DNA of 64,000 nucleotides from Natronobacillus azotifigens (GCF_026805325.1 NZ_JAPRAT010000006.1:1-64000); one strand, 5' to 3'. Numbered from the stretch's first letter, positions 8,641 through 17,576 are shown. The notes: a model not told the origin generated them from the letters alone. Numbers and translations are program-made.

Positions 8641-9195
8641 GTGATTTACAAGGAAAAGGATAAAACAATCGAAACAAACAGGTGTATTCTTCGTTTATTC
8701 ACTAAAGAAGATGCACCAGAGGTAGTTAAACTTTGTAATAATTATAATCTTTATAAAACGACTTTAAATCTACCATATCCGTATTCAATAGAAGACGCTA
8801 TCTCGTGGATGGAACATCACCTTGATCATTTTGACAACAATAAGTCTTTCGAATTCGCTATTACAGATAAAACTACGGGCAAATTATATGGAGCAATAGC
8901 ATTGTCTAACCATCAAACATTCAATAATGGAGAAATTGCTTATTGGATTGGAGAAGAATTTTGGGGGAACGGCTATGCTACGGAGGCTGCCAAAGCTATA
9001 CTGGAATTTGCTTTCATTGAAAAAGATTACAATAAAGTGTTTGCTCGCTGTTTCCATTCAAACCCGGCATCAAGCAGAGTTATCGAGAAATTAGGGATGA
9101 AGAAAGAAGGTATCCTAAGAGAACAAGTGAAAAAGTGTGAAGAATATCTTGATCTTGTTTATTATGGAATACTCAAAACCGAAGTAATTTCTTAA
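8641..9195 (+). CDS. GNAT-family N-acetyltransferase (RimJ/RimL type)
   Basis: A 184-residue acetyltransferase of the RimJ/RimL branch. Visible motifs are the N-terminal ETNRCILRLFTKEDA, the acetyl-CoA loop EFWGNGYATEAAKAI near residue 115, and NPASSRVIEKLGMKKEG near residue 145. The family acetylates ribosomal protein N termini, antibiotics or small amines; the target here is unknown. Start GTG behind GGGGTGG. A hairpin terminator follows. Confidence 0.85.
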   Translation: MIYKEKDKTIETNRCILRLFTKEDAPEVVKLCNNYNLYKTTLNLPYPYSIEDAISWMEHHLDHFDNNKSFEFAITDKTTGKLYGAIALSNHQTFNNGEIAYWIGEEFWGNGYATEAAKAILEFAFIEKDYNKVFARCFHSNPASSRVIEKLGMKKEGILREQVKKCEEYLDLVYYGILKTEVIS

Positions 9196-9227
9196 ATGAT
9201 TAATAAAGTTTAGAATAGTAAACCGAT

Positions 9228-9260
9228 GAAAAGCGCTTGGAATAACTCCAAGTGCTTTTC
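9228..9260 (+). terminator. Terminator after GNAT gene
   Basis: Stem GAAAAGCGCTTGGA/TCCAAGTGCTTTTC with a five-base loop and a nearby T-rich tail. Family A copy 2 begins 11 bases further on. Confidence 0.75.
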
Positions 9261-9270
9261 TGTGTTCTTT

Positions 9271-9446
9271 TTTATCCTGGAGGAATCGTCCGTAAGACTC
9301 CCACTAACAACGAGAATACCAAGGTGTTTAAATGGAGAAATGGACCCTAGCACTCCGAATGGTTCAAGGGTCTTTGGGGCATCCTTTAGAGCTAATAATC
9401 AGTGGGGAATACCTAAAAACTCCTACTGATTGAAGCTTCACTTTAT
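9271..9446 (+). repeat. Dispersed multi-hairpin repeat, family A, copy 2
   Basis: Full-length but diverged copy. It begins TTTATCCTGGAGGAATC and ends GAAGCTTCACTTTAT. The first hairpin has lost pairing in one arm (CTCCCACTAACAAC against GTGTTTAAATGGAG), while the CAGTGGG/CCTACTG 3' stem remains. Confidence 0.88.
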
Positions 9447-9543
9447 CCGTTGAAGTAGTCAAAGTACTTCATCAACCGGCTAAGTAAAACTATTTTAATT
9501 GTAAAATGTAAAGAATGGATTCGCTCTAAATATACAGATAACA

Positions 9544-9623
9544 CGTATATTTATTCATTTTTTGTAAAGGAAACAAAAATATATAAATTAACTGTTGTAT
9601 AAACATACATTTTAAAGTATAAT
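9544..9623 (+). promoter_or_regulatory. argC promoter with two ARG boxes
   Basis: Promoter TTGTAT (9595) - 17 bases - TATAAT (9618). Two 14-base sites match the ARG-box consensus TGAATAWWWATTCA: CGTATATTTATTCA at 9544-9557 (12 of 14) and TGTATAAACATACA at 9596-9609 (11 of 14). The proximal box overlaps the -35 hexamer and the boxes are 52 bases apart, about five helical turns. This layout fits arginine-dependent repression by an ArgR/AhrC hexamer; binding is inferred. Confidence 0.7.
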
Positions 9624-9665
9624 AATTAACCACAAACATGTACGGAGTAAAGGTGGTTTTTACAG

Positions 9666-10703
9666 ATGAAAGTAGCAATTATTGGAGGAACTGGATATGG
9701 GGCGGTGGAACTCGCGCGCTTCTTGCAAGGTCATCCTTATGCAGAGTTAACAACAATTATTTCTCACTCTCAAGATGGCGTATCTTTTTCCGAGGTATAT
9801 CCACATATGGCAGAGATTATTGATCAATCCATGGAATCATTAGATGTGGAAGCGTTAAGTAAGAAGGTAAACCTCGTGTTTTTTGCAACACCATCTAATG
9901 TGAGCAAAGATATTGCACCAGCTTTAGTTGAACAAGGGGTAACTTGTATTGATCTTTCTGGAGACTTTCGATTAGATTCACCATTACTATATCAAACGTG
10001 GTACGGTGCTCCGGCTGCTGAACAAGATTATTTGGATCAAGCGGTATATGGTTTGAGTGAAATTTATCGTCAAGAAATTAAAGAAGCCAAATTAATTGCT
10101 AATCCTGGTTGTTATCCAACAGCAACATTATTGGGATTAATTCCTGCGATCCAGGAAAAGTTTATCACGCACCAATCGATTATTGTAGATGGGAAAACAG
10201 GTGTTTCAGGTGCCGGTCGTGGCCTTTCTTTACCGGTTCATTTTTCAGAAATGAATGATAATACAAAAGCCTATAAGCTAGGTGTTCATAAACACATTCC
10301 AGAAATGGAACGGTTTTTAACAAAAGAAGCAAAAGACTCTGTGCAAGTAAACTTCACTCCACATATTGTACCGATGACGCGGGGAATTATGACCACGATT
10401 TATGCGGATCTTCAAGAAGAAATCACGCAATCCGAGATCGAAGCGTTTTATCAAGCATTCTATCAAAACGCTCCATTTGTTCGAATAAGGAAATCAGGTA
10501 GTATTCCATCAACAAAAGAAGTCTATGGAAGTAACTATTGTGACATTGCCTTACATGTAGATAAAAGGACAGGGAAATTAATTATTGTTTCCGTTATTGA
10601 CAACTTAGTGAAAGGTGCTGCTGGGCAAGCGATTCAGAACATGAATATTATGAATGATTGGGATGAGATGGCTGGATTGAATGTTGCACCAATTTATCCA
10701 TAG
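9666..10703 (+). CDS. argC: N-acetyl-gamma-glutamyl-phosphate reductase
   Basis: A 345-residue enzyme of arginine biosynthesis that reduces N-acetylglutamyl phosphate to the semialdehyde with NADPH. The nucleotide-binding loop IIGGTGYGAVELARFL is at residues 5-20 and the catalytic cysteine is Cys149 in ANPGCYPTATLL. Length is typical. It is the first gene of argC-argJ-argB-argD, preceded by two ARG-box-like sites. Start ATG behind AAGGTGG. Confidence 0.96.
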   Translation: MKVAIIGGTGYGAVELARFLQGHPYAELTTIISHSQDGVSFSEVYPHMAEIIDQSMESLDVEALSKKVNLVFFATPSNVSKDIAPALVEQGVTCIDLSGDFRLDSPLLYQTWYGAPAAEQDYLDQAVYGLSEIYRQEIKEAKLIANPGCYPTATLLGLIPAIQEKFITHQSIIVDGKTGVSGAGRGLSLPVHFSEMNDNTKAYKLGVHKHIPEMERFLTKEAKDSVQVNFTPHIVPMTRGIMTTIYADLQEEITQSEIEAFYQAFYQNAPFVRIRKSGSIPSTKEVYGSNYCDIALHVDKRTGKLIIVSVIDNLVKGAAGQAIQNMNIMNDWDEMAGLNVAPIYP

Positions 10704-10716
10704 GGGGGAAGCAGAA

Positions 10717-11943
10717 ATGAATCAAACAATAACGACAGAGAAAATAAATATTATAGCAAATGGAAATATTGCAGCACCAAAAGGTTTTTCTGCTGGTGGT
10801 CTGCATTGTGGTGTTCGAAAAAAGAAACTTGACCTTGGGTGGATCTATTCAGAGATTCCAGCGAAAGCAGCAGGGGTTTATACAATGAATTCCTTTCAAG
10901 CAGCGCCATTGCTGGTGACAAAAGAAAGTATCGCAGAAGAGCAACTGTTACAAACGGTTGTCGTTAACTCGGGTATTGCCAATGCTTGTACTGGGTCACA
11001 AGGCTTAGCAGATGCGTATGAAATGCGAACGCTTCTTGCGGAAAAATTTAACGTAGAACCAAATTATGCTGCAGTAGCTTCCACGGGGTTAATCGGTGAG
11101 TTATTACCGATGGATAATATCCGAGCGGGTATCTCTGCCATTGATCCAGAAAAACAAAGTAGTGAACAATTTGAAACAGCGATCTTAACAACAGATACGA
11201 GAGAAAAAGGGGTTGCTGTTTCCATTGAAATTAACGGAAAAAAAGTAACGATTGGTGGGGCTGCGAAAGGGTCAGGAATGATTAACCCGAATATGGCGAC
11301 TATGCTAGGGTTTATTACAACGGATGCCAATGTAGATCCTTCTGCTTTAGATCAAGCGTTAAAACAATTGACTGATCAATCCTTTAATATGATTACGGTG
11401 GATGGAGATACCAGTACGAACGATATGGTACTACTGCTAGCAAATGGATTGGCTGAAAATGAGGTGTTAAATCCGAATCATCCAGAGTGGGATGTTTTTG
11501 TGGAGGCGCTAGGATTTGTCTGCCAAACGTTGGCGAAAGAAATTGCGCGTGATGGTGAAGGCGCAACAAAGCTAATCGAAGTCCAAGTAAAAGGTGCGGA
11601 CGCAAAGCAGGCGGCACAAGCAATTAGTAAAGCCATTATATCGTCAAACCTCGTCAAAACTGCCATTCATGGTGCGGATGCAAACTGGGGTAGAATTATA
11701 ACGGCAATTGGATATAGTGGTGCAAAAATAAACCCTGATCATGTATCTGTTGCTTTGGGCCCAATATCCGTTGTGAAAAACGGTGTTCCGGTTGCTTTTG
11801 ATGAAGAAGAAGTTAAAGCATACTTAACTAAAGATACGGTTCTAATCGATGTATCAATCGGTAATGGAATGGAAAGTGCTGTCGGTTGGGGTTGTGACTT
11901 ATCTTATGAATATGTCAGAATTAATGCTTCTTATCGAACGTAA
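10717..11943 (+). CDS. argJ: Ornithine acetyltransferase / N-acetylglutamate synthase
   Basis: A 408-residue enzyme that transfers acetyl from N-acetylornithine to glutamate. The self-cleavage site is visible as NMATMLGF, where Thr195 would become the N-terminal nucleophile of the beta chain; the upstream KGSGMINP is also conserved. ATG at 10717 follows AGGGGGGAA, so an in-frame ATG at 10681 inside argC is rejected. Thirteen bases separate it from argC and twelve from argB. ArgJ gives the acetyl-cycling route; whether it can also use acetyl-CoA cannot be read from sequence. Confidence 0.95.
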   Translation: MNQTITTEKINIIANGNIAAPKGFSAGGLHCGVRKKKLDLGWIYSEIPAKAAGVYTMNSFQAAPLLVTKESIAEEQLLQTVVVNSGIANACTGSQGLADAYEMRTLLAEKFNVEPNYAAVASTGLIGELLPMDNIRAGISAIDPEKQSSEQFETAILTTDTREKGVAVSIEINGKKVTIGGAAKGSGMINPNMATMLGFITTDANVDPSALDQALKQLTDQSFNMITVDGDTSTNDMVLLLANGLAENEVLNPNHPEWDVFVEALGFVCQTLAKEIARDGEGATKLIEVQVKGADAKQAAQAISKAIISSNLVKTAIHGADANWGRIITAIGYSGAKINPDHVSVALGPISVVKNGVPVAFDEEEVKAYLTKDTVLIDVSIGNGMESAVGWGCDLSYEYVRINASYRT

Positions 11944-11955
11944 GGGGATGATCAA

Positions 11956-12756
11956 ATGAAGTATGTAGTGATTAAATGCGGTGGTAGCATTGTAGCGGAT
12001 TTACCTGATCGATTTTTTCAGAATATTGTAACGATATATAAAGAGAAAAATGTGACACCAATTATTGTTCATGGTGGCGGACCGATGATTTCTTCTCAGT
12101 TAAAACAATTAGGTGTTGTGACAACATTTGTTGATGGTTTGCGTGTCACAACGAATGAAGTATTAGATGTCGTTGAGATGGTCTTAAGTGGATCGGTAAA
12201 TAAACAAATCGTTCGAAAAATGGTTCAACAAGGTGCACAAGCGATGGGGGTTAGTGGTGTTGACGGTAATCTATTGCAAGCAATCCCAGTGCAACATGCC
12301 AATAACATTGGTTATGTTGGTGAAGTAACCACTGTGAACAAAAAACTGTTAGTAAACATGATCAATGAAGGTTATATTCCTGTTGTTTCACCACTCGCGA
12401 TTGGAACAGATTCACAACGGTATAACATTAATGCAGACAGTGCTGCGGCAGCTATTGCGGAGTCTTTGGAAGCTCCATTGTGTTTTATCAGTGACATACC
12501 AGGGATTTATATAGAAGAAAACGGTAAAAAAGAAACGTTGCATCATACCAATGAAGCTCAAATTGATGAATTGATCCAAACGAAAGTAATCCAAGGCGGG
12601 ATGATTCCAAAAGTGAAGGCAGCTTTACAGGCATTAGCGCATCATGTACCTGAAGTCGCGATTGTAAACGGAACAGATCCAACTAGTTTACTAGATTTCA
12701 TGGATGGAAAATCAGTAGGAACGCGGATTCAGTTGAAGGAGGTAAGTCATGTCTGA
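11956..12756 (+). CDS. argB: Acetylglutamate kinase
   Basis: A 266-residue amino-acid kinase that phosphorylates N-acetylglutamate. The ATP-binding KCGGS at residues 8-12 and HGGGPMI near residue 40 are intact, as is NINADSAAAAIA near residue 160. It lacks the N-terminal extension found in arginine-feedback-inhibited hexameric enzymes, so feedback inhibition is not predicted. It overlaps argD by eight bases, indicating translational coupling. Confidence 0.95.
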   Translation: MKYVVIKCGGSIVADLPDRFFQNIVTIYKEKNVTPIIVHGGGPMISSQLKQLGVVTTFVDGLRVTTNEVLDVVEMVLSGSVNKQIVRKMVQQGAQAMGVSGVDGNLLQAIPVQHANNIGYVGEVTTVNKKLLVNMINEGYIPVVSPLAIGTDSQRYNINADSAAAAIAESLEAPLCFISDIPGIYIEENGKKETLHHTNEAQIDELIQTKVIQGGMIPKVKAALQALAHHVPEVAIVNGTDPTSLLDFMDGKSVGTRIQLKEVSHV

Positions 12757-13930
12757 TCAATATACGGTAGAAAAACCTGTTCCGGTGATGCCGACATATA
12801 ATCGTTTTCCTGTTACCTTAACAAAAGGGTTGGGATCTTATGTGTGGGATGAGCAAGAAAAAAAATATTTGGATTTCACATCAGGAATTGCAACGTGTAA
12901 TTTAGGTCACCGTCCACCCGAGGTGCAAAAAGCAATCAGTGAGCAATTAGACAAATTATGGCATTGTTCAAATTTGTATCATATCCCATCCCAAACAGCT
13001 TTGGCAGAAAAATTAGTTGCTCATAGTTGTGGTGATCAGGTGTTTTTCTGTAATAGCGGTGCGGAAGCTAATGAGGCGGCAATAAAAATAGCAAGACGTT
13101 ATGCGCAAAAGGTAAAGAATAATGATAAGTTTGAAATTGTTACATTCAAACAATCTTTTCATGGGCGTACGCTAGCAACCCTATCGGCAACAGGACAGGA
13201 GAAAATTCAAGAAGGATTTAGTCCGGCCATGCCTGGTTTTCGCTATTTACCCTACAATGATCAAGCGGCTTTGGAAGATTTAATTGCTCCAGAAACTTGT
13301 GCAGTGATGCTAGAACTTGTTCAAGGGGAAGGTGGAGTTATTCCGGCAGATGATGCTTGGGTGAAAGAATTGGTTCGACAATGTCAGGAACAAGAAGTCC
13401 TCATTATAATCGATGAGATCCAGACGGGTATGGGTCGAACGGGAACGTTATTCGCTTATGAACAATATGATTTTGAACCAGATATTATTACGATTGCAAA
13501 AGGACTAGGGTCAGGATTTCCGATTGGGGCTATGATCGCAAAAGAAGATGTTGCTAAAGCGTTCGCGCCAGGAACGCATGGTAGTACTTTTGGTGGAAAC
13601 CCTCTAGCAACAACTGCAGGTCTTCGTACGCTTGAACTACTAATGACACCAGATGCGTTAACCAAATGGAATGAAACGAGTGCATATCTTTGGGGCAAAC
13701 TCGAAGAACTAGCAGAACGTTCAGATAAAATAAAACAGGTTAGAGGGAAAGGCTTTTTGATTGGCCTTGAAGTAGATTGTCCGGCAATTGAATTGGTGAC
13801 AGAGGCTAGAGAGGAACATCAGTTACTTATCCTAGTGGCTGGACCTAATGTTGTCCGTATCTTACCTCCATTGACAACGACGAAAGAAGAAGTCGATCAG
13901 GCGTTGGCGATACTAACAAACATATTCTAG
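12749..13930 (+). CDS. argD: Acetylornithine aminotransferase
   Basis: A 393-residue class III PLP aminotransferase converting N-acetylglutamate semialdehyde to N-acetylornithine. The PLP lysine is Lys251 in TIAKGLGSGFPIGAM, and the IIIDEIQTGMGRTG aspartate motif precedes it. It is the last gene of the cluster: argF, carA and carB, which follow in Bacillus subtilis, are missing here. No clear terminator follows before the preQ1 leader. Confidence 0.94.
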   Translation: MSDQYTVEKPVPVMPTYNRFPVTLTKGLGSYVWDEQEKKYLDFTSGIATCNLGHRPPEVQKAISEQLDKLWHCSNLYHIPSQTALAEKLVAHSCGDQVFFCNSGAEANEAAIKIARRYAQKVKNNDKFEIVTFKQSFHGRTLATLSATGQEKIQEGFSPAMPGFRYLPYNDQAALEDLIAPETCAVMLELVQGEGGVIPADDAWVKELVRQCQEQEVLIIIDEIQTGMGRTGTLFAYEQYDFEPDIITIAKGLGSGFPIGAMIAKEDVAKAFAPGTHGSTFGGNPLATTAGLRTLELLMTPDALTKWNETSAYLWGKLEELAERSDKIKQVRGKGFLIGLEVDCPAIELVTEAREEHQLLILVAGPNVVRILPPLTTTKEEVDQALAILTNIF

Positions 13931-14016
13931 TTTTGACTAAAAATGTTCTTATTGACAGGCTATCCTTTGCTCTATATAATAGGTGAGTAATTGCATGGTT
14001 AAGCATTACAAATGAA

Positions 14017-14054
14017 AGAGGTTCTTAGCGTAAACCCTCTATAAAAAACTAAGG
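14017..14054 (+). ncRNA. preQ1-I riboswitch aptamer
   Basis: A compact class I preQ1 aptamer: stem AGAGG/CCTCT, loop TTCTTAGCG, A-rich tail TATAAAAAACTAAGG that forms the pseudoknot. It precedes queF and a preQ1-type transporter, exactly the expected targets. Confidence 0.93.
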
Positions 14055-14107
14055 GCATATGACGTGATTACAGCCATATCCTTAGCCGGGTGTGGCTTTT
14101 TTATTGG
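14049..14107 (+). terminator. preQ1 riboswitch expression platform
   Basis: Two exclusive folds can be drawn. Antiterminator: CTAAGG(gc)ATATG with CATATCCTTAG, using the pseudoknot strand of the aptamer. Terminator: AGCCATA with TGTGGCT followed by TTTTTT. Ligand binding would hold CTAAGG in the pseudoknot and let the terminator form, so preQ1 would lower expression. The fold is inferred from pairing by eye. Confidence 0.7.
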
Positions 14108-14131
14108 CAAAAATAGAAGGAGGTCACCAAC

Positions 14132-14629
14132 ATGAGTGGTCGTGAAAATAAAGAATTAAAAGATCTATCGTTACTAGGTAGTCAAGAAACAGCCTATTCT
14201 TTTGATTATACACCAGAAGTATTAGAGACGTTTGATAATAAACATCCGAATCGTGATTACTTTGTAAAATTTAATTGCCCTGAATTTACTACATTGTGTC
14301 CAAAAACAAACCAGCCAGACTTTGGTACGGTATATATTAGCTATATTCCGGATCAGAAGATGGTGGAAAGTAAGTCTCTCAAGCTATATTTGTTCAGCTT
14401 TAGAAATCATGGAGACTTTCATGAAGATAGTATGAACATTATTATGAATGACTTAATTCAATTAATGGATCCACGCTATATTGAGGTTTGGGGTAAATTT
14501 ACACCTAGAGGTGGGATTTCGATTGATCCCTATTGTAATTATGGAAAAACAAACACGAAATATGAACAAATGGCAGAGCACCGTATGCTCAATCACGATA
14601 TGTACCCAGAAAAAGTTGATAATCGCTAA
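14132..14629 (+). CDS. queF: NADPH-dependent 7-cyano-7-deazaguanine reductase
   Basis: A 165-residue unimodular QueF that reduces preQ0 to preQ1 in queuosine synthesis. The thioimide-forming cysteine is Cys56 and the proton donor Asp63 ([16 protein letters not shown]); the NADPH-binding [10 protein letters not shown] motif is at 78-87. Start ATG behind AGGAGG. queC, queD and queE are not in the window, so this locus holds only the reductase and a transporter. Confidence 0.95.
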   Translation: MSGRENKELKDLSLLGSQETAYSFDYTPEVLETFDNKHPNRDYFVKFNCPEFTTLCPKTNQPDFGTVYISYIPDQKMVESKSLKLYLFSFRNHGDFHEDSMNIIMNDLIQLMDPRYIEVWGKFTPRGGISIDPYCNYGKTNTKYEQMAEHRMLNHDMYPEKVDNR

Positions 14630-14687
14630 TGAGGGTTAGCGTTGAAGCCTCCTTTTCTATCACAAGAATAAAGGAGTGTACAATACA

Positions 14688-15326
14688 ATGTTTATTTATT
14701 TAAATGGTTTATTTGTCGGCTTATTAATCTTATCGAATATTATCTCGGTAAAGCTTTTTAGTATCGGTGAATTTATTTTACCTGCAGCAGCTATTGTCTA
14801 TGTTTTGACATATTTGATTACCGATGTTATTGGTGAAGTGTATGGAAAAGAAGCGGCAATGAAAACAGTACGAGCAGGTTTTATTACACAGGTGATCGCC
14901 TTGTTTTTCGTGTTCGCAGCCATTCACTTGCCAGAAGCCGCAGTCTTTGGCATGCAAGCAGAATTTGAAGCGATATTAGGTGGAAGTTTCCGCGTGATGT
15001 TTGCAAGTTTGCTAGCGTATATCGTTAGTCAGCATATTGATGTTTCTGTTTTTCATCAGTTGAAAAGAAAACATGGAAACAAGAAACTATGGCTTCGTAA
15101 TAACTTGTCTACAGCATCTAGTCAGTTGATTGATACGGGGATCTTTATTGTGGTTGCATTTGTTGGAACGGTACCAACAAACGTGCTGATCAGTATGGTT
15201 GTGACGCAATATGTGTTTAAATTTATCGTCGCTATTGTTGATACACCATTCACTTATCTTTTCGTTGCTATTGCGCGAAAAGAAAAAAACATACAACCTT
15301 ATGCTCCAGACGTAAAAGTGGGCTGA
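14688..15326 (+). CDS. Queuosine precursor transporter, YhhQ/VUT family
   Basis: A 212-residue integral membrane protein with six hydrophobic segments. Family signatures include LITDVIGEVYGKEAA near residue 45 and the DTPFTYLFVAIARK C-terminal segment. YhhQ-type proteins import preQ0 or preQ1. The ATG at 14688 follows AAGGAG by eleven bases; a GTG at 14676 overlaps that site. It lies 58 bases behind queF under the same riboswitch, which supports the substrate assignment. Confidence 0.88.
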   Translation: MFIYLNGLFVGLLILSNIISVKLFSIGEFILPAAAIVYVLTYLITDVIGEVYGKEAAMKTVRAGFITQVIALFFVFAAIHLPEAAVFGMQAEFEAILGGSFRVMFASLLAYIVSQHIDVSVFHQLKRKHGNKKLWLRNNLSTASSQLIDTGIFIVVAFVGTVPTNVLISMVVTQYVFKFIVAIVDTPFTYLFVAIARKEKNIQPYAPDVKVG

Positions 15327-15327
15327 A

Positions 15328-15577
15328 AGAGGCTGGGACAAAGCAAAATCCCTTTACTCAAAATATGAATAATCTTCTCGCATAAATAAGTGGAAGAGCA
15401 CCGCACCTGAAATTACTCGCTTTCCGAGTGGATCTTCAGCTCGCAGGACTCCCGCATATTTCAGGTGCTTAATTACATTTCTTGGAAAAATAACCGAACC
15501 ATAATTGACTAAACCTCTACTATAGTTCGGTTATTATACTGCCTTTTTTTCTTTTGTCCCTGCCTCTTTTTTTTTAC
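15328..15577 (+). repeat. Cloverleaf-like element C with terminator-like end
   Basis: Its ends pair over about 16 bases (AGAGGCTGGGACAAAG with CTTTTGTCCCTGCCTCT, one mismatch) and are followed by eight T. Two hairpins lie inside: GCACCTGAAAT/ATTTCAGGTGC with a 45-base loop and AATAACCGAAC/GTTCGGTTATT. It starts two bases after the transporter stop codon and probably works as its terminator. Only one copy is seen here. Confidence 0.7.
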
Positions 15578-15649
15578 AAGGTAAGAGTGATATATAAATT
15601 TAGTTTTATGATGATATTTCTGGGTATTTCCATCTTTAAATTGATCATT

Positions 15650-15870
15650 AAATAGATGGAATAGATTTTCTAGTATCACAGTAGGGGCTGATGGTTGCTT
15701 TCCAACAAGTAAAACGACAGATGACCATTCATGGTCATCTGTCGTTTTACTTGTTGGAAAGTGTCACGCTATAGCGTGACATGACAAGCGGTAGTTTGTC
15801 ACCATCAGTCCCTTACAAACTATAGCTTCAAATTTTTTTGAAAAAGGACCGGGTGCTTTTCCCGTTTTAT
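15650..15870 (+). repeat. Dispersed cloverleaf repeat, family B, copy 1 (full length)
   Basis: An outer stem (CTGATGGT/ACCATCAG) encloses three hairpins. The first is a perfect 30-bp stem at 15698-15761 with a TTCA loop, the second is GTCACGC/GCGTGAC with a TATA loop, the third is GACAA/TTGTC. It ends with CGGG/CCCG and TTTAT-like sequence. No reading frame is present. The rest of this intergenic stretch, 15871-16067, shows no further element. Confidence 0.85.
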
Positions 15871-16067
15871 TTTATTGTGTACGCGCAGTGTTAGTAGTTA
15901 TTAGCACCTCATATAAAAACCGTCCCAAAAAGAAATTTCACACTACTTGTAGTTTATATAAGTTGAATTTGTTAATATCATCACAATCTTTTGCAAAGGG
16001 AAGGTCAATTTGATAGAGTAGGTAGAGAGAATTAGATTTTTACATAGAGAAAAAGAGGAGTCGTTTC

Positions 16068-17072
16068 ATGATGGATCAAACAATAAAAGCATATCGATTA
16101 ATGAAAGAATCCGATCAAGTAATTGGTAAGGTGATAGACCTTACTGTTGATGATTTACCTGAAGGCGAGGTGCTTGTTCGCGTTCACTATTCCGGAATTA
16201 ATTATAAGGACTCTCTAGCAAACCTTACAAATAGTCCAATTGTAAAGAACTATCCATTTACTCCTGGAATTGATTTAGCGGGTGAGGTAGTAGAATCGGC
16301 AGATGACCGTTTTTCCCCGGGCGATCCCGTCATTGCAACGAGTTACGAAATTGGTGTAACCCATGATGGTGGGTACAGTGAGTATGCGAGATTGAAAGCA
16401 GAATGGGTTCTTCCTCTTCCAGATGGATTAACATTGAAAAAAGCCATGATTTTAGGGACAGCTGGTTTCACTGCAGCTTTATCGATTGATCAATTGGAGA
16501 AAAGCGGATTAACCCCTGAAGCAGGTAAGGTGTTGGTTACCGGAGCTACCGGTGGAGTTGGCAGTATTGCAGCTACTATGTTAGCGAATAATGGTTATCA
16601 TGTAGTTGCTAGTTCAGGAAAAGACAAGGCAGAAACATTTTTAAATGATTTAGGTGTGAAAGAAACGATTGATAGAGATGCAGTGGTAGGCGGGAAAATT
16701 CGTGCACTTGATAAACAACTATGGGCAGGAGCTGTAGATCCGGTTGGTGGAGAAACGCTAGCAGCTATTTTAAGTAAATTGCAATACAATGGTGCAGTTG
16801 CGGTGAGTGGCTTAGCTGGTGGTGTGAATGTTCCAACGACTGTTCATCCTTTTATTTTGCGAGGGATACGATTGATTGGAATTGATTCTGTTTATTGTCC
16901 ATACGATTACAGGAGAGAAATATGGGAACGAATGTCTAGGGATTTAAGCTTAAGTGACAAACAGTATTCTACGATATCAACCAAAGAAATAGGTTTAAAT
17001 GAGTTAGGGCAGTACCTTCCAACTTTACTAGAAACAAAGACATTTGGTAGGCTTATCGTTAAAATAAAATAA
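16068..17072 (+). CDS. Zinc-free alcohol dehydrogenase family, YhdH/AcuI-type (acrylyl-CoA reductase-like)
   Basis: A 334-residue NADPH-dependent medium-chain reductase without zinc ligands. Residues about 1-120 are the GroES-like domain (HYSGINYKDSLAN, FTPGIDLAGEVV); the Rossmann motif GATGGVGSIAATML is near residue 160. It resembles YhdH/YhfP and AcuI, which reduce acrylyl-CoA and quinones. The physiological substrate is uncertain. Two adjacent ATG codons could start it; the first is best spaced from GAGGAG. Monocistronic with its own terminator. Confidence 0.85.
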   Translation: MMDQTIKAYRLMKESDQVIGKVIDLTVDDLPEGEVLVRVHYSGINYKDSLANLTNSPIVKNYPFTPGIDLAGEVVESADDRFSPGDPVIATSYEIGVTHDGGYSEYARLKAEWVLPLPDGLTLKKAMILGTAGFTAALSIDQLEKSGLTPEAGKVLVTGATGGVGSIAATMLANNGYHVVASSGKDKAETFLNDLGVKETIDRDAVVGGKIRALDKQLWAGAVDPVGGETLAAILSKLQYNGAVAVSGLAGGVNVPTTVHPFILRGIRLIGIDSVYCPYDYRREIWERMSRDLSLSDKQYSTISTKEIGLNELGQYLPTLLETKTFGRLIVKIK

Positions 17073-17086
17073 TAATTGGAATTGTA

Positions 17087-17141
17087 GAGATTTTCTATGA
17101 ATATTTATTAACCAATATTCGTAGAAAATCTCCCTTTTTTT
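17087..17141 (+). terminator. Terminator after YhdH-type gene
   Basis: Long stem GAGATTTTCTA-T-GAATATT with AATATTC-G-TAGAAAATCTC, followed by a T run that merges with the start of family A copy 3. Confidence 0.85.
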
Positions 17142-17319
17142 ATCCTGGAGCAACCGTCCGTAAGACTCCCACTTCAAAACAAGGAGAATATCAAGTTGTT
17201 TACGTAGGAGTAACGAACGCTAGCACCCCGAAGGCTTCAAGGGCCTTTTGGTCATCCTTTAGAGCTAACAATCAGTGGGGAATACGTAAAACCCCCGACT
17301 GATTGAAGGTTCACTTTAT
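17139..17319 (+). repeat. Dispersed multi-hairpin repeat, family A, copy 3
   Basis: Full-length copy from TTTATCCTGGAGCAACC to GGTTCACTTTAT. First hairpin arms ACTCCCACTTCAAAACAA and GTTGTTTACGTAGGAGT show one arm diverging. It starts inside the T run of the preceding terminator. Confidence 0.9.
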
Positions 17320-17488
17320 GGGTAATTATGTTATAGATGAATAAGTAAACATATCGATTAACTTGTATGGTTCATTGCACCGTTTGTAATATAATGGATT
17401 ATTTGGCGGGATATCTAAAGGAAAGCAACAAACATTTTAAGATATCATGTTATTTATAGGAAAAATGCAGAAAAAAACAACTTACATA

Positions 17489-17517
17489 TTGAATGTACGT
17501 ACGAATTATATTAATAT
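17489..17517 (+). promoter_or_regulatory. araD promoter with AraR-like operator
   Basis: TTGAAT (17489) - 17 bases - TAATAT (17512). The palindromic GAATGTACGTACGAAT at 17491-17506 overlaps the -35 and matches the AraR consensus core (ATTTGTACGTACAAAT) at most positions. A possible half site, CATCCGTACAACG, lies at 17534-17546 downstream of the start. Repression in the absence of arabinose is inferred. Confidence 0.65.
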
Positions 17518-17576
17518 AAGATTAAACAAATAAACATCCGTACAACGAAGTGATTTTGAGAAAGGTGCTGAGAACT

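Noticed and set aside
9226-9429. 67-codon frame after the GNAT gene
   Set aside because: It covers the GNAT terminator and family A copy 2.
10681-10716. Upstream ATG as argJ start
   Set aside because: It lies inside argC and before the strong AGGGGGGAA site that serves the ATG at 10717.
15698-15761. Simple terminator hairpin
   Set aside because: The 30-bp stem is not followed by a T run and is part of the repeated family B structure present at other loci.
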